64,000 nt of DNA from Methylophaga sp. UBA3192 (GCA_002363955.1 DEXE01000007.1:148335-212334); one strand, 5' to 3'. Positions 16,211-26,116 are shown, numbered from the stretch's first letter. Notes: generated by a model not told the origin, from the letters alone. Translations and numbers: made by a program.

Positions 16211-17480
16211 TACCGAACACTATCCATTTTTGTGATGTCAAACCATTTAACCCTACTGGACCACGGGCATGCAATTTATCGGTGGAAATACCGATTTCTG
16301 CTCCGAGCCCATATTCAAATCCATCGGCAAATCGTGTTGAAGCATTGACCAGCACCGAGCTGGAATCAACTTCCTGCAGGAAACGTCGGGCGGTATCATA
16401 ATTTTGCGTCACAATTGTCTCGGTATGCGCTGAACTATGCTGATAGATATGCAACATTGCGGCATCGACATCCTGCACAACCTTAATGGAAAGAATCGGT
16501 GCCAGATATTCAGTGTCCCAGTCTGCATCCGTGGCTGAATTAATGTTTGGCAAAATACTCAAAGTCTCGTTACAACCACGTAATTCCACACCTTCTTTCA
16601 TAAACCGTTCGGCCATTTCAGGTAAAAAGCGAGTGGCAACACCGGCATGAACCAATAACGTCTCCATCGCATTACAAACACCATAACGATGACATTTGGC
16701 GTTAAAGGCAATTTCTTCTGCCATGGCAAGGTCTGCTTCAACGTCAACATACACATGGCAAATCCCGTCCAGATGTTTGATAACAGGTACACGAGCATCG
16801 TTACTGATACGTTCAATCAGATTTTTGCCACCACGTGGCACGATAACATCCACATAAGCCGGCATTGTGATTAACTGGGCGACGGCCTCACGATCAGTGG
16901 TTTCCACTACCTGCACCGCGGTCACTGGCAAGCCGGCCTGTTGTAAGCCTTGATGAATGCAGACGGCAATGGCCTGATTCGAATGTATGGCTTCACTGCC
17001 ACCACGCAAAATAGTGGCATTACCGGACTTTAGACATAACCCGGCAGCATCCGCAGTCACGTTAGGCCGTGATTCGTAAATAATGCCGATCACTCCAAGC
17101 GGCACACGCATTTGACCGAGTTGAATACCTGAAGGACGATAACGCATATCACTGATCTCACCAATCGGATCAGCCAGAGCAGCAATCTGCTCAAGTCCTT
17201 CTGCCATTGATTCGATTCGAACATCGGTCAATGTCAAGCGATCCAGCATAGCGGCATCCAGCCCTTTTGCCTTGCCCGCCACTAAATCTTGCTGATTGGC
17301 TGACTTCAGAGTCTCAGCCTGGCTACGAATGGCATTGGCCATCGCCAATAACGCAGCATTTTTACTGTTAGTTGTCGCACGGGCCAGGACCCGGCTGGCT
17401 TCACGAGCCTGTTGACCCAGTTTCTGCATATAGGCTGCAACGTCCACAGCACTCTCCTCTGCTAATAGTTCCGCTTTCAT
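16191..17480 (-). CDS. proA: Gamma-glutamyl phosphate reductase
   Basis: NADPH-dependent reduction of gamma-glutamyl phosphate to glutamate semialdehyde in proline synthesis. The 429-aa protein of the aldehyde dehydrogenase superfamily shows VPLGVIGIIYESRPNVT, LRGGSEA and the catalytic cysteine region NAKCHRYGVCNAMETLLVH. The ATG at 17480 overlaps the holA stop as ATGA; an earlier start at 17522 adds 14 residues inside holA. Its partner proB is not in the window. Confidence 0.95.
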   Translation of the reverse strand: MKAELLAEESAVDVAAYMQKLGQQAREASRVLARATTNSKNAALLAMANAIRSQAETLKSANQQDLVAGKAKGLDAAMLDRLTLTDVRIESMAEGLEQIAALADPIGEISDMRYRPSGIQLGQMRVPLGVIGIIYESRPNVTADAAGLCLKSGNATILRGGSEAIHSNQAIAVCIHQGLQQAGLPVTAVQVVETTDREAVAQLITMPAYVDVIVPRGGKNLIERISNDARVPVIKHLDGICHVYVDVEADLAMAEEIAFNAKCHRYGVCNAMETLLVHAGVATRFLPEMAERFMKEGVELRGCNETLSILPNINSATDADWDTEYLAPILSIKVVQDVDAAMLHIYQHSSAHTETIVTQNYDTARRFLQEVDSSSVLVNASTRFADGFEYGLGAEIGISTDKLHARGPVGLNGLTSQKWIVFGSGQVRK

Positions 17481-18508
17481 GTTTGCTGCAATTGCATTGA
17501 CACGCCGGCAACTTGCAAACACAGGGTTGTCAGCATTCGCCAGGCATTATCATTACCGCCACCTTTTGCAGCTCTATCAATGGCTGCCATTTGCGTTAGA
17601 AATGCTCGCCATTTTGCCGAAGTGTGTCGACGTAATCCCGATTGAATCAGCGGTCTTGCCTTATCCCAGATCGGTGGTTTTTGGCTGGCAAAAACCTGTG
17701 CAGCTTGTGCGCCGTTTTCAATCTGATCCGCCATATCTATCATCCGATGTAACGACCAGGATACCGCCGAAAATACAGCTAATACATCATTCCCTTCTGC
17801 CTGCAACATCCTCAACATACGAGGAATTTTTGCAGCCTGACCAGCGTAGACAGCATCCATTAGGGAAAATGCTTCAAATCGGGCACTGTCGGCAACGCTT
17901 TCTATCAGCAACTGTTCATCGACCTGCCCATCCGGACTCAGTAAAACAAGTTTATCGATTTCCTGGGCAGCGGCGAATAAATTGCCCTCGGTCCTTTCAG
18001 CAAGCATCGTGGCGACTGAAGGGTTTGCCTGCAAACCTTTCTGGCGCATCCGCTGTTGAATCCAGCGAGGCAACATATCCAAACTGACCGGCCATACAGG
18101 TACACTGATTCCCGCCCGTTCAAGTGCCGTAAACCATTTGGCTTTTTGCTGTTGTGGCGATAACTTTCCAGTAATCAATAACAGAAAAGTGTCAGCCGCA
18201 GGTTGCTCGGCAAATTTTCTTAGAAACTCGCCGCCCTCTTTGCCCGGAGCGGCTGAAGGCAACCTGATTTCAACCAGCTTTTGCGAAGCAAACAAAGATA
18301 AACTGTCGTCAGCGAATCTGAGCTTTGACCAGTCAAACCGTGCATCAGCATGCCAGACCTGTCTCTCGGCAATACCCTGTGCTTTGGCCTGATGACGGAT
18401 CTGATCCGCCGTTTCTTCCACCAACAATGCTTCATCACCAAAAACCACACTGATGACCGGTAACGTATTTTGTAATTGTGAGCTTAGCTGTTCTGCCTTT
18501 ACTCGCAT
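17477..18508 (-). CDS. holA: DNA polymerase III subunit delta
   Basis: Clamp-loader subunit that opens the beta sliding clamp. The 343-aa length matches E. coli HolA (343). Visible are VVFGDEALLVEE near the N terminus, the AAA+-like core without a functional Walker A, and ERTEGNLFAAAQEIDKL, a strongly conserved helix of the family. It lies 6 bases after lptE, in the conserved leuS-lptE-holA order. Confidence 0.94.
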   Translation of the reverse strand: MRVKAEQLSSQLQNTLPVISVVFGDEALLVEETADQIRHQAKAQGIAERQVWHADARFDWSKLRFADDSLSLFASQKLVEIRLPSAAPGKEGGEFLRKFAEQPAADTFLLLITGKLSPQQQKAKWFTALERAGISVPVWPVSLDMLPRWIQQRMRQKGLQANPSVATMLAERTEGNLFAAAQEIDKLVLLSPDGQVDEQLLIESVADSARFEAFSLMDAVYAGQAAKIPRMLRMLQAEGNDVLAVFSAVSWSLHRMIDMADQIENGAQAAQVFASQKPPIWDKARPLIQSGLRRHTSAKWRAFLTQMAAIDRAAKGGGNDNAWRMLTTLCLQVAGVSMQLQQT

Positions 18509-18514
18509 CAGTTT

Positions 18515-19003
18515 TTAATCCAGTGCGGCTAAACGGCGGAGAATCGCCTGACTGACCTGTTTGTCCATTTCTTCACGCAATAAACGCTCTTCTCCATCGC
18601 GCCCTAAAACCTGTTCCTGGTCAAACTGATAATCACGCCGGGCTTCTAAACTTTCATTGTCGATTAATTTATTCTGTTGCTTATCTGTCAACTGAAAGGT
18701 CACTTCTAAAATCAGTTCATATTCACTGACTTTGGCATTGCCCCCAACGGATAAAACACGTCGTTCATAGCGGTTTTTCAGGAAGCTTAATACTGCTGCG
18801 CCTTCACTGTAATCATCAATGACATTGATACCGTTACGTCTCAAAGTACGTTTAAGTTCCAAGCCTAAACCTTCACGCATACTAATGCCCTGAATGTGCA
18901 TGGTCTGAATACTTTCCGGCAGGTCGGCTGCACCACGCAACTGAAAACCACAGGCGGCCATCATCGTACATAAGACAGCAATAACCAGTTTCTTCAACAT
19001 CAT
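18515..19003 (-). CDS. lptE: LPS-assembly lipoprotein LptE
   Basis: Outer-membrane lipoprotein that plugs the LptD barrel and helps insert lipopolysaccharide. The 162-aa precursor has a short lipoprotein signal ending in the lipobox MMAAC, then the family start GFQLRGAADLP. AAGGAA lies just upstream of the tandem ATG-ATG at 19003; a longer start at 19030 would precede this site. Directly downstream of leuS (stop at 19020). Confidence 0.93.
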   Translation of the reverse strand: MMLKKLVIAVLCTMMAACGFQLRGAADLPESIQTMHIQGISMREGLGLELKRTLRRNGINVIDDYSEGAAVLSFLKNRYERRVLSVGGNAKVSEYELILEVTFQLTDKQQNKLIDNESLEARRDYQFDQEQVLGRDGEERLLREEMDKQVSQAILRRLAALD

Positions 19004-19019
19004 TGTTTCCTTGTGTTTA

Positions 19020-21473
19020 TCAGCCGACAACGATATTGATCAGCCTGCCAGGCACCAGAATGACTTTTCGAATCGTTTTGCCATCAATATAACGCTGAAC
19101 ATTTTCATCTGCGAGGGCCAGGGGCTCGATATCAGCTTGCTGGGCATTTACATCAACCATTAATTTAGAACGTAGCTTACCATTGACCTGAATCATCAGC
19201 TCGATTTTGTCCTGCTTTAAAGCATCATTATCGACCTGGGGCCAGTCTGCATCAATTACCGCATTATCCTGACCCAGCAGGCTCCACAGTGCATGGCAGA
19301 TATGAGGCGTAATCGGGGCCAGCATCAATACGACAAGTTCCAGTACTTCCTGACGGACGGCACGCGCTTGTTCATTTTGCTCTGTAAATCGAGCTAATGC
19401 ATTCATCAGTTCCATTATCGCCGCAATCGCGGTATTAAAAGTATGACGCCGCCCCAAATCATCTGACACTTTCGTCAGAGTTTGATGGGCCAGACGACGC
19501 AGATCTGTAGCGGCTTCTGATAAATCCGTTAACTTTTTATTTTTTACTACGCCAGCCTCTGCGTGTTCATGCACACTACGCCACAACCGCTTGAGAAAAC
19601 GATTGGCACCTTCCACCGCATTATCAGACCACTCCAGGGACATTTCAGGTGGCGCAGCAAACATCATAAACAAGCGAGCGGTATCAGCACCATATTCATC
19701 AATCAGCGCTTGCGGATCGACTGTATTGCCTTTTGATTTGGACATTTTGGCGCCGTCTTTCAGCACCATGCCTTGAGTGAGCAGGTTTTTGAATGGCTCA
19801 TCACCACTCACCAGTCCTTCATCACGCAATAATTTATGGAAAAAGCGCGCATAAAGTAAATGTAATACAGCATGCTCAATACCACCGATGTATTGATCAA
19901 CCGGTAACCAGTAATCTGCACGCTGATCCAGCATTGCCTCATCATTATCCGCGCTGGTGAATCTTGCGTAATACCAGGAAGATTCAAAAAAGGTATCAAA
20001 AGTATCCGTTTCCCGACGTGCCGGCTTGCCACATTCGGGACAATCACACTGATAAAATTCCGGCATGGATTTGATGGGGGAACCTGAACCATCAACTACC
20101 ACATCTTCCGGCAATAACACCGGTAAATCGGCTTCCGGTACAGGTACAGCACCACAGCTATCACAATAAATGACAGGAATAGGCGTGCCCCAATATCGTT
20201 GGCGGGAAACACCCCAATCACGCAGACGATAATTCACCTGACGCTCGCCTTTATTTTGCTTACTTAATTCATCAGCGATGGCATCAAAGGCCTCTGCTGA
20301 AGTTAAACTGGTGAATTGTGCCGATTGAATTAACCGTCCCTTTTCCGTGAAGGCAGCTTGCTGCAGATCGATACTGGTTTCATCTAAAGGTGCAATGACC
20401 TGACGGATCGGTAAGCTGTATTTCTGCGCAAATTCGAAATCACGTTGATCATGTGCCGGTACCGACATAACCGCACCGGTTCCATAGCCCATTAACACAA
20501 AGTTAGCGACCCAGACCGGTATACGTTCACCACTGACTGGATGAATGACTGATAAGCCGGTCGCCATGCCTTTTTTCTCAGCTGTTTCCAATGCCGCTTC
20601 GGTGGTGTCAGTTTTCTTGCATTCTTCGATAAACTGCTGCAACTGCGCATTGGTTTCAGCCATGCGCAAGGCTAATGGATGTTCAGCCGCAATGGCCAGA
20701 TAACTCACGCCCATCAGGGTATCAGGACGTGTGGTATACACCTCAATATCTTCTTCGCTATCCGCGACAGCAAAGGTGATTTTTAACCCTTCAGAGCGAC
20801 CAATCCAGTTTGCCTGCATGGTTTTGACCTGCTCAGGCCAGCCAGACAACTGCTGCAAGTCGTCACGCAAATCTTCTGCATAATCCGTTATCTTCATAAA
20901 CCACTGGGGAATTTCACGACGTTCTACTAACGCACCGGAACGCCAGCCACGTCCATCAATCACCTGTTCATTAGCCAAAACAGTTTGATCGACCGGATCC
21001 CAATTCACCGCTGCTGTTTTGTTGTAAACCAGACCTTTCTTGAATAATCGTACAAACAGCCATTGCTCCCAGCGGTAATAATCCGGTTTACAGGTGGCAA
21101 TTTCGCGATCCCAGTCATACGCCAGCCCCAGACGTTGCAGCTGAGCACGCATGTAGTCAATATTTTTATAAGTCCATTCTGCGGGTGGCACCTGGTGTTT
21201 CAACGCCGCATTTTCAGCGGGTAAACCGAATGCATCCCAGCCCATCGGTTGCAGCACATTTTTCCCCAGCATGCGCTGATAACGAGAGATAACATCGCCA
21301 ATCGTGTAATTGCGTACATGGCCCATATGCAGCTGACCGCTTGGATAAGGGAACATCGACAGGCAATAGAATTTTTCTTTGCTTGGGTCTTCAGTAGCAC
21401 GGAAAGTTTGATTTTGTTGCCACCACGTTTGGGCAGCAGCTTCGATCACATCTGGGCGATAATCAGCTTGCAT
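19020..21473 (-). CDS. leuS: Leucyl-tRNA synthetase
   Basis: Class Ia synthetase charging tRNA-Leu. The 817-aa protein has HIGH motif HMGH in PSGQLHMGHVRN, the CP1 editing domain (TTRPDTLMGVSYLA), a zinc-binding segment with CPECGKPARRETDTFD, the KMSKS motif KMSKSKGN and the C-terminal anticodon-binding and LeuRS-specific domains. The ATG at 21473 gives the typical N terminus (DYRPDVIEAAAQTWW); an upstream ATG at 21542 adds 23 residues with no family match. Confidence 0.97.
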   Translation of the reverse strand: MQADYRPDVIEAAAQTWWQQNQTFRATEDPSKEKFYCLSMFPYPSGQLHMGHVRNYTIGDVISRYQRMLGKNVLQPMGWDAFGLPAENAALKHQVPPAEWTYKNIDYMRAQLQRLGLAYDWDREIATCKPDYYRWEQWLFVRLFKKGLVYNKTAAVNWDPVDQTVLANEQVIDGRGWRSGALVERREIPQWFMKITDYAEDLRDDLQQLSGWPEQVKTMQANWIGRSEGLKITFAVADSEEDIEVYTTRPDTLMGVSYLAIAAEHPLALRMAETNAQLQQFIEECKKTDTTEAALETAEKKGMATGLSVIHPVSGERIPVWVANFVLMGYGTGAVMSVPAHDQRDFEFAQKYSLPIRQVIAPLDETSIDLQQAAFTEKGRLIQSAQFTSLTSAEAFDAIADELSKQNKGERQVNYRLRDWGVSRQRYWGTPIPVIYCDSCGAVPVPEADLPVLLPEDVVVDGSGSPIKSMPEFYQCDCPECGKPARRETDTFDTFFESSWYYARFTSADNDEAMLDQRADYWLPVDQYIGGIEHAVLHLLYARFFHKLLRDEGLVSGDEPFKNLLTQGMVLKDGAKMSKSKGNTVDPQALIDEYGADTARLFMMFAAPPEMSLEWSDNAVEGANRFLKRLWRSVHEHAEAGVVKNKKLTDLSEAATDLRRLAHQTLTKVSDDLGRRHTFNTAIAAIMELMNALARFTEQNEQARAVRQEVLELVVLMLAPITPHICHALWSLLGQDNAVIDADWPQVDNDALKQDKIELMIQVNGKLRSKLMVDVNAQQADIEPLALADENVQRYIDGKTIRKVILVPGRLINIVVG

Positions 21474-21587
21474 GGGTTCTCTTTGTGAATATGGTGCAGA
21501 AAACGTGGAAGGATACCTCAGCGACAGAAATGCCGAAAGCACCGAATACTTGAAAGACCATCAGCGGAATGATTTCTGCAACCAGTG

Positions 21588-21623
21588 CTATAAAAACTAA
21601 AGTGCAGTTATGACACTGCACTA
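21588..21623 (-). terminator. Terminator after the H-NS family gene
   Basis: AGTGCAG / CTGCACT (21601-21607 and 21616-21622) form a 7-bp stem with an 8-base loop, followed on the minus strand by TTAGTTTTTATAG. It lies about 12 bases after the H-NS stop and separates that gene from leuS. Confidence 0.8.
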
Positions 21624-21634
21624 TGATGTTCTGC

Positions 21635-22021
21635 TTAGATTCTGAATTCTTCGAGCTTACGCCCGCGATTTAATTCTTCAACCAACCATAATGGACGCTT
21701 ACCAAAGCCTTTCCATGTTTTTTGCGGATCTTGAGGATGACGGTATTTATCAGCACTTTCAGCACGTGGCTTACGTGCGCCTGACAAACCTACTCGCATA
21801 TTTTTAGCAACAGCTGTAAGCGCTTCTGCAGGGGTAACTTTTTTATCTTTTGCCAAAGCTCTTACGGCATCTGCAACAGCGACAACATCGCTGTCTTTAC
21901 TATTGAGTTCCGCAACTTTTTTGGTTTTCAGTTTTTTAATCTGTTTTTTTGATTGACTAATCAATTTTTGTAATTCTTGTTCGGAGAGTTTTTCAAGTTG
22001 CAAAGCAGATAAAGTACTCAT
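21635..22021 (-). CDS. H-NS family nucleoid protein
   Basis: A 128-aa DNA-binding protein that likely coats and silences AT-rich DNA. The N-terminal half is a Lys/Leu-rich coiled coil (about 8-40) for oligomerisation; the C-terminal H-NS domain (PF00816 type) shows KYRHPQDPQKTWKGFGKRP, resembling the DNA-binding loop of the H-NS group found in Xanthomonas and betaproteobacteria rather than MvaT. Start ATG at 22021 has AAGGT upstream; a GTG one codon earlier is possible. Flanked by its own terminator and a 75-base spacer, so probably monocistronic. Confidence 0.9.
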   Translation of the reverse strand: MSTLSALQLEKLSEQELQKLISQSKKQIKKLKTKKVAELNSKDSDVVAVADAVRALAKDKKVTPAEALTAVAKNMRVGLSGARKPRAESADKYRHPQDPQKTWKGFGKRPLWLVEELNRGRKLEEFRI

Positions 22022-22096
22022 CACATTACCTTTAATTTAAAACATATAAAACAGAATAATATCAGTATTACTTACTTTGTCTATTTGAAAACTTTA

Positions 22097-22351
22097 TTAA
22101 TTCCCGACTGCCACTAAAACTTTATATTTTGCATAAAGTTGATCATGTGTTTCAACGTTATCAGGATCTTTCGGAATGCAATCAACCGGACAGACTTCAA
22201 CACATTGCGGCGTATCAAAATGCCCTACACATTCTGTGCATAAGGCAGGATCGATTTCATAAATCTCCTCACCTTGCGAAATCGCGCCGTTAGGGCATTC
22301 AGGTTCGCATACATCACAGTTAATGCATTCGTCAGTAATAAACAGAGACAT
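22097..22351 (-). CDS. YfhL-type 2[4Fe-4S] ferredoxin
   Basis: An 84-aa ferredoxin with two cluster motifs: CINCDVCEPECP and CTECVGHFDTPQCVEVCP, the second with the extended spacing between Cys residues typical of the Alvin/YfhL group, which gives unusual low potentials. The C-terminal extension (about 60-84) is also typical. These ferredoxins are commonly beside coaD, as here. Cytoplasmic; partner unknown. Confidence 0.92.
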   Translation of the reverse strand: MSLFITDECINCDVCEPECPNGAISQGEEIYEIDPALCTECVGHFDTPQCVEVCPVDCIPKDPDNVETHDQLYAKYKVLVAVGN

Positions 22352-22409
22352 GATTTACTCCGATAACTCTTTAATTAAACGGTAATGAAACTGATAGATT
22401 TTAACTCGA

Positions 22410-22898
22410 CTACTTTTTCACTGCCAGCTGCTTGTTTAACGCTTCCTGAACACAAGGAGCAACAAATTGTGAAACATCACCACCTAAAGCGGCAATTTGT
22501 CTGACCAGGCTGGAAGAAATAAAGGTAAATTGTTCAGCCGGCGCCAGAAATAAAGTTTCTACTTCACTTTGTAAACGACGATTCATTGCGGCAAGTTGTA
22601 CTTCGTATTCAAAATCTGAGACGGCACGTAAACCACGAATGATTACCGAAGCATTTCGCTGCATTGCATAATTAACCAGTAAACCATCAAAACTGGTAAT
22701 TTCCACATTCGGTAATTCATTTAACGTTTTTTTGGCTAATTCCAATCGTTGTTCTATTGAAAAAACCGGTTTTTTACCTGTATCTGCGGCGACGGCAACA
22801 ATCACTTTTTCAAATAACCGACTGGCACGCTGTACCAAATCTATATGCCCATGTGTAATAGGATCAAAGGTACCGGGATAAATGGCGATAATTGACAT
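22410..22898 (-). CDS. coaD: Pantetheine-phosphate adenylyltransferase
   Basis: Penultimate step of CoA synthesis: phosphopantetheine plus ATP to dephospho-CoA. The 162-aa hexameric enzyme has the signature YPGTFDPITHGHIDL with the HxGH-type motif, the conserved VIIRGLRAVSDFEYE and FISSSLVR (ISSTxxR-like). It lies 9 bases after rsmD, a conserved pair. Confidence 0.97.
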   Translation of the reverse strand: MSIIAIYPGTFDPITHGHIDLVQRASRLFEKVIVAVAADTGKKPVFSIEQRLELAKKTLNELPNVEITSFDGLLVNYAMQRNASVIIRGLRAVSDFEYEVQLAAMNRRLQSEVETLFLAPAEQFTFISSSLVRQIAALGGDVSQFVAPCVQEALNKQLAVKK

Positions 22899-22907
22899 GC
22901 CAAAACC

Positions 22908-23480
22908 TTATTTCATTGCGAATAAGCAATATTTTACATCACCGGCTTGTTTATCTTTAATTAAATGCCAATTATCTGGAAGCTGATTCACTTTTTGATG
23001 TTTATTAGATTCCAGATACACCAGACTATCTTTATGTAAAAGGTTTCTCTGAGATAATAAATCAGCCATTTCAGACCAGATATTCGCTTCAAATGGTGGA
23101 TCCAGAAAAACAATATCGTAGGTCCCAGCTGATTGATTCAGAAACTGCTGAGCAGGCTGTCTGAATAAAGCACACTGTTCAGCAGTTAACATTGCTTTAT
23201 TGGTCTGCAACTGTTTATAGGCTTGCAGATCCAGCTCAATCATATCGACCTTGTCTGCACCTCTTGAGGCGGCCTCAAAACCTAATGCACCACTGCCACT
23301 GAACAAGTCGAGACAAACCGAGCCCGGTAAATGCGGTTGCAGCCAGTTAAACAAAGTTTCCCGAATACGATCTGAGGTTGGCCTCAGTCCTTCAACGGCG
23401 GGGAAAGACAAACGCCTCCCACGCCATTGACCTCCAATAATACGTACTGATTGACGTGTAGATTTATTCAGCTTCGCCAC
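22908..23480 (-). CDS. rsmD: 16S rRNA m2G966 methyltransferase RsmD
   Basis: Methylates N2 of G966 in 16S rRNA on the 30S subunit. The 190-aa protein has IIGGQWRGRRLSFP, RPTSDRIRETLFNWL, the SAM-binding CLDLFSGSGALGFEA and the catalytic DPPF motif (VFLDPPF). The start is GTG, overlapping the upstream peptidase gene by 17 bases. No better start exists before the conserved N terminus. Confidence 0.95.
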   Translation of the reverse strand: MAKLNKSTRQSVRIIGGQWRGRRLSFPAVEGLRPTSDRIRETLFNWLQPHLPGSVCLDLFSGSGALGFEAASRGADKVDMIELDLQAYKQLQTNKAMLTAEQCALFRQPAQQFLNQSAGTYDIVFLDPPFEANIWSEMADLLSQRNLLHKDSLVYLESNKHQKVNQLPDNWHLIKDKQAGDVKYCLFAMK

Positions 23481-24765
23481 CTACCAGAATGGTGACCATC
23501 TTTTGTGGATGAATACGTTTTTTATAAGCGGCTTTAATCTGTTCAATCGTCACCGCATCCACTCTTTCATTAAAGGTGTCCAGATGATTCAGCGGCAAAT
23601 TATAAAAACCGATCATCGCCAGATAATCGGCAATTTTACTGTTGCTGTCTAAACGCAAAGCAAAGCCACCGGTGATATTTTTTTGTGCAGCAATAAGCTG
23701 CTCTTCAGTTGGCCCCTGTTCAACGAAATCCACTAATGTCTGTTTCAATACTTCCAGCGCATGCTCAGCCTGATCATTGCGGGTTTGCAGACCAAACTGA
23801 TAAGTCCCGGCCTCACGCATGGGCCGGAAGAAGCTGTAGGCACTGTATGATAAACCGCGTTTTTCACGAATTTCGTCGCTGATAATAGACACGAGTCCAC
23901 CGCCACCCAGAATGTGATTACCTACATATAATGGAAAAAAATCCGCATCATCGCGGGTTAATCCTGGCTGTCCCATCAAAATCGTGGTCTGACTGGAAGG
24001 GTACGGTAGACGGACTTCCTGTGCTGTTTCCAGAGGGGAGACTTTAGGCAAAGCTGCTGCTTTTGTTCCAGCAGGCAGACTTGCAGAAATAGTTTCTGCT
24101 AAAGCTTTTGCCTGATTTTTATCAGCATCCCCCACAATGACCAATACCGCATTGCTGGCTACATAATATTGCTTATAAAACTGCTCCAAATCGGCAATGG
24201 TTATTTCATTTACCGAAGTTTCAGTTCCAATGGGCATGGCCGCATAAGGGTGGTCACCAAATAATTGCTGATAAAAAGCACGGTCGGCGATAGCTGAAGG
24301 TGACTGCTTTTCACTTTGCAAACTGGTTTTCACCTGATTGATTAATCTGGCAAATGACGCCTCGGGAAATGTCGGTTGACTGATGACTTCAACAAAGGTC
24401 TCAATCGCTGGTTCTAAGGCATCGGGCTTGGATAATGTTCGCAGGCTCAATACCGCCATGTCCCGCTCAGATTCGGACTTGAATTCAGCACCTACATCAT
24501 CAAACGCAGTGGCAATTGCATCGGTATCTTTATTCTGTGTGCCCTGGTTAAGCATGGAGCTCGTCAATAAGGCCACTCCGCCTTTCGGATCCCGGGCGGC
24601 ACCTGCATCAAATACCAGACGAATATCCATCATCGGCAGCTGTTTCGCTTCCACAAAATACACCTGCGTACCGTTAGCCGTTTGCCAATTTTCTATTTGT
24701 GGACTGGCAATCGCTGAACCAGCTAATAAGAGCCCCGCTATTGAGGCAATGAACTTAACGAGCAT
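23464..24765 (-). CDS. M16 peptidase homologue lacking the zinc motif (exported)
   Basis: A 433-aa periplasmic M16-family protein with signal peptide (about 1-21, ending GSAIAS). The expected HxxEH zinc motif is absent: the equivalent segment reads GGVALLTSSML. It keeps the conserved C-terminal GGLVSIISDEIREKRGLSY with the R/Y pair used for substrate binding. GGGAG lies 6 bases before the ATG at 24765. It overlaps the active paralogue by 11 bases. Pairs of one active and one inactive M16 subunit form heterodimers in mitochondria and bacteria, so this is probably the non-catalytic partner. Confidence 0.88.
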   Translation of the reverse strand: MLVKFIASIAGLLLAGSAIASPQIENWQTANGTQVYFVEAKQLPMMDIRLVFDAGAARDPKGGVALLTSSMLNQGTQNKDTDAIATAFDDVGAEFKSESERDMAVLSLRTLSKPDALEPAIETFVEVISQPTFPEASFARLINQVKTSLQSEKQSPSAIADRAFYQQLFGDHPYAAMPIGTETSVNEITIADLEQFYKQYYVASNAVLVIVGDADKNQAKALAETISASLPAGTKAAALPKVSPLETAQEVRLPYPSSQTTILMGQPGLTRDDADFFPLYVGNHILGGGGLVSIISDEIREKRGLSYSAYSFFRPMREAGTYQFGLQTRNDQAEHALEVLKQTLVDFVEQGPTEEQLIAAQKNITGGFALRLDSNSKIADYLAMIGFYNLPLNHLDTFNERVDAVTIEQIKAAYKKRIHPQKMVTILVGGEAE

Positions 24766-26116
24766 GTGGATCTCCCGAGGTAGGACGTGGTGTTGCATTG
24801 TCTGATGGCAGTGGAATTAATTCAGCAATGGTCAGACCGTCTTCAATAAAATATTTTTCTGCAACCTGCTGTACCTGTTCAGCGGTGATCTCACTGATTT
24901 TATCGGGATAACTATCAGCAAGCCGCCAGTCCAATCCGACAGTTTCCAGCATACCTAATTGCATGGCTTGATAAAATACGCTGTCGAGCTGGTAAACAGA
25001 GCTGGCGATCACCTGCGTTTTGACCCGTTGCAATTCCGCCTCGGTGACCGGCTCAGTTTTGACTTTATCCAGTTGTGCAAACACCGCCTGTTTAACCTCT
25101 TCAATCGTTTTTCCCTGTGCAGGCGTTGCCGCAATAGTGAAAATATCATCCAATCGGGAAAACGCGCTGTTATAGGCACTGACACCTGCAGCAACCTGTT
25201 GCCCACGAATCAGCTCGCGAGAGAAACGACTGCTGCCGCCACCATCCAGAATGCCCGCCAGCACGTCTAATGCATAAGGCTCCCAGTCCTCAATGGCTGT
25301 GGTGACAACAGGAACTTTCCAGCCCATCATCAGATAAGGTAATTCGGCAGGTGCTTTCAATTCCAAAGTCCGCTTTCCGCGTTGGGGAATTTCAACCTGA
25401 GGTTTTACCGTCGCTAACACTTCAGGTTGCAATGGGCCGAAATATTGTTTAGCCAATTGGTAAACCGCTTCTGGCTCAACATCCCCAACGACCACAACCG
25501 TAGCGTTATTAGGGGCGTACCACATTTGATACCACTCGCGCAGATCCTCTGGATCGTAATGATTGATATCGTTCATCCAGCCAATCACCGGGTGATGATA
25601 TGGACTGTTCATAAAAGCCATCGCATTCATGGCTTCACGTAACAACGAACGAGGATTGTCATCGGTACGCATGCGGCGCTCTTCGGCCACCACCTCCTTC
25701 TCCTTTAACAACTCAGCATCATCGATAATCAGTTTGCGCATTCTTTCAGCTTCAAGGCGGAAACTGATTTCCAGTCGCTCTTTTTCCAAAGTCTGAAAAT
25801 AGGCGGTGTAGTCACGTCCGGTAAAGGCATTTTGTGAGCCACCATTTTCAGCAATAATGCGTGAAAACTCGTTTGGGCCCAGATTCTCCGTACCCTTGAA
25901 CATCATGTGTTCAAGAATATGCGAAATACCGGTAATGCCATTGTGTTCGTAACTTGAACCCACTTTGTACCAGACCTGAGAGACCACGACAGGCGCTCTG
26001 TTATCCGGTTTGACCAGTAACTTGAGTCCATTGTCCAGCTGATATTCACTGACTTGTGCAAAGCCAATAACAGGCACTACCAGCAGCGCCCAAACAAGTT
26101 TTTTTAAGTTGTGCAT
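24755..26116 (-). CDS. M16 zinc peptidase (catalytic subunit, exported)
   Basis: A 453-aa periplasmic metallopeptidase with an N-terminal signal (hydrophobic LVWALLVVPVIGFA) and an intact HxxEH motif (HILEHMMF, near residue 65), with the distal Glu expected in KEKEVVAEERR about 75 residues later. Annotated relatives are PqqL or processing-peptidase-like; substrates unknown. The ATG at 26116 has GAG six bases upstream, while the ATG at 26122 lies too close to it. Divergent from ftsY, a common neighbour. Confidence 0.9.
   Translation of the reverse strand: MHNLKKLVWALLVVPVIGFAQVSEYQLDNGLKLLVKPDNRAPVVVSQVWYKVGSSYEHNGITGISHILEHMMFKGTENLGPNEFSRIIAENGGSQNAFTGRDYTAYFQTLEKERLEISFRLEAERMRKLIIDDAELLKEKEVVAEERRMRTDDNPRSLLREAMNAMAFMNSPYHHPVIGWMNDINHYDPEDLREWYQMWYAPNNATVVVVGDVEPEAVYQLAKQYFGPLQPEVLATVKPQVEIPQRGKRTLELKAPAELPYLMMGWKVPVVTTAIEDWEPYALDVLAGILDGGGSSRFSRELIRGQQVAAGVSAYNSAFSRLDDIFTIAATPAQGKTIEEVKQAVFAQLDKVKTEPVTEAELQRVKTQVIASSVYQLDSVFYQAMQLGMLETVGLDWRLADSYPDKISEITAEQVQQVAEKYFIEDGLTIAELIPLPSDNATPRPTSGDPHAR

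Noticed and set aside
17479..18087. 202-aa frame on the plus strand
   Set aside because: It is antisense to holA and the proA start, with no recognisable domain; the opposite strand has clear conserved genes.
24383..24805. 140-aa frame on the plus strand
   Set aside because: Shadow of the two M16 peptidase genes, without a family match or ribosome binding site.
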